Assembly: GCA_963753725.1 (NCBI GenBank)
Contig: CAVWDI010000001.1
Location: 1 to 64,000 of the forward strand
Source of the DNA: CAVWDI01 sp963753725
Lineage (GTDB): Bacteria; Chloroflexota; Anaerolineae; Anaerolineales; UBA4823
DNA: 64,000 nucleotides
Reading direction: 5' to 3'
This document shows, piece by piece, positions 63,364 to 64,000 of the stretch; position 1 is the first letter of the stretch, and each line of letters opens with the position of its first letter. The position numbers and the translations under genes were made by a program. Under the pieces are notes generated by a model. That model ran no database searches and was not told where the DNA came from. It saw only the letters and a program-made list of their open reading frames with translations.

Positions 63364-64000
63364 TTATGCCATCAATTCCTTCAAGAACTTAATTCCATCT
63401 TCTGCAAGTGAATCAGGACTGGATGCAAGCGGACGCCAAATGGCGGCTGCGCGTGCAATACTTTTAACTTTGGGTGTAAAGGACTCGATGACTAACGGTC
63501 CCTCATAATCTATGTCTTTCAACCCTATTCTTACTTCTTCCCATCTCACTTGACCGCTGCCGGGCGCACCGCGATCGTTTTCACAGGTATGAACTTGAAT
63601 CAAACGTGTACCGACGTTTTTGATGGCTTCCTCCAGTGATTTCTCTTCGATATTCATGTGGAATGTGTCCAGCATGATCCCACATGCAGCGCTGTCAACC
63701 CTATCGACCACTTCAATTGCCTGCTCCGCCAGATTTATAAAACTTGTCTCGAAGCGGTTCAAGGGTTCAACGCCTAATCGAACGCCGTGACCTTCTGCAT
63801 AATTAGAAAGTTCACTTAAGTTCTCGACTAATAAATCCAGGTCTTTGGCGCGATCTTCAGGTGTTTGCTGCCATGTACGGCCAACTGCGGAATAGAGCGG
63901 TCCTACCAGGTTAGTCGCTCCAAGGATTTCGCAAGCATCGATACACCCCTTAAGATAATTCATCCCATTATCACGGATTGCCTTATCTTCGTGTATCAAA
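63364..64000 (-). CDS. Ketose 3-epimerase-like protein (5' end outside window)
   Basis: The last 212 residues of a D-tagatose/D-psicose 3-epimerase-type barrel: VRLGVEPLNRFETSFINLAE, CGIMLDTFHMNIEEKSLEEA, LIQVHTCENDRGAPGSGQVR and GPLVIESFTP, which contain the metal ligands and substrate-binding residues of the family. It resembles the gene at 52082-52966. 72 bases upstream of the next isomerase gene, same strand. Confidence 0.88.
   Translation of the reverse strand, partial: LIHEDKAIRDNGMNYLKGCIDACEILGATNLVGPLYSAVGRTWQQTPEDRAKDLDLLVENLSELSNYAEGHGVRLGVEPLNRFETSFINLAEQAIEVVDRVDSAACGIMLDTFHMNIEEKSLEEAIKNVGTRLIQVHTCENDRGAPGSGQVRWEEVRIGLKDIDYEGPLVIESFTPKVKSIARAAAIWRPLASSPDSLAEDGIKFLKELMA

Overview
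The window looks like part of the chromosome of an anaerobic or facultative heterotroph, probably Chloroflexota (class Anaerolineae). That assignment is an inference from gene content (very large TPR proteins, a caspase-like protease operon, tungsten aldehyde oxidoreductase, menaquinone-type respiratory anchors, pentose and sugar-acid catabolism) and was not checked by phylogeny. No insertion sequence, phage gene, CRISPR array or replication origin was seen. Most genes lie on the minus strand in long operons. One caveat runs through everything: at least a dozen genes, including the essential aspS, carry single-base indels, often in A or T runs, while the protein sequence on both sides stays well conserved. 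This looks like long-read consensus error more than decay, so pieces of one gene are listed separately where they are large and the reconstruction is explained.

Layout. 0-4.5 kb (plus strand): an ADP-forming acyl-CoA synthetase and a Lon-like AAA protease. 4.5-17.5 kb (minus): a glycerol/dihydroxyacetone regulon reading, in transcription order, DhaR-like activator, glpF, dhaK, dhaL, glpK (badly broken), a two-helix membrane protein, a methyltransferase-like protein, a GlpA-like FAD dehydrogenase, succinate-dehydrogenase-type iron-sulfur and membrane-anchor subunits with no sdhA, and a DhaM-HPr-Enzyme I fusion. 17.7-19.3 kb: tRNA-Arg(TCG) and a membrane-anchored beta-lactamase-fold protein. 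19.4-28.7 kb (minus): a TPR/caspase-like protease operon with a two-helix membrane protein and a small protein that resembles the protease C-terminus. 28.7-36.9 kb: ftsZ, a TIM-barrel protein, a thioredoxin-TPR protein (plus strand), a probable 6S-like RNA, asnS, aspS with an attenuator-like leader, and an XRE-cupin regulator.

37-40.5 kb (plus): ArsR, SQR-like flavoprotein, DUF1641, TusE/DsrC-like and DsrE2-like genes, a sulfur-relay module. 40.6-43.5 kb (minus): a P-type ATPase homologue without its catalytic residues. 43.6-49.6 kb (minus): TauE/SafE exporter, aldehyde:ferredoxin oxidoreductase, an aldolase fused to a four-cluster ferredoxin, a second aldolase lacking the Schiff-base lysine, and a LarA-like racemase. 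49.7-64 kb (minus): creatininase-fold and UPF0261 proteins, sugar epimerases, an FAD/Fe-S sugar-acid oxidase pair, two xylose-isomerase-like proteins, PfkB and XylB kinases, and a Gfo/Idh/MocA dehydrogenase.

How the parts may work together. Glycerol enters by GlpF, is phosphorylated by GlpK and oxidised by the GlpA-like enzyme, which I propose passes electrons through the Sdh-type subunits to quinone. Dihydroxyacetone is phosphorylated by DhaKL using PEP through the fused DhaM. The right half appears to interconvert pentoses and sugar acids, cleave an unknown substrate with the aldolase, and oxidise the resulting aldehyde on the tungsten enzyme with its fused ferredoxin as electron acceptor. 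The candidates I rate most likely to be undescribed are the GlpA-SdhBCD hybrid, the aldolase-ferredoxin fusion beside the aldehyde oxidoreductase, and the TPR/caspase operon.
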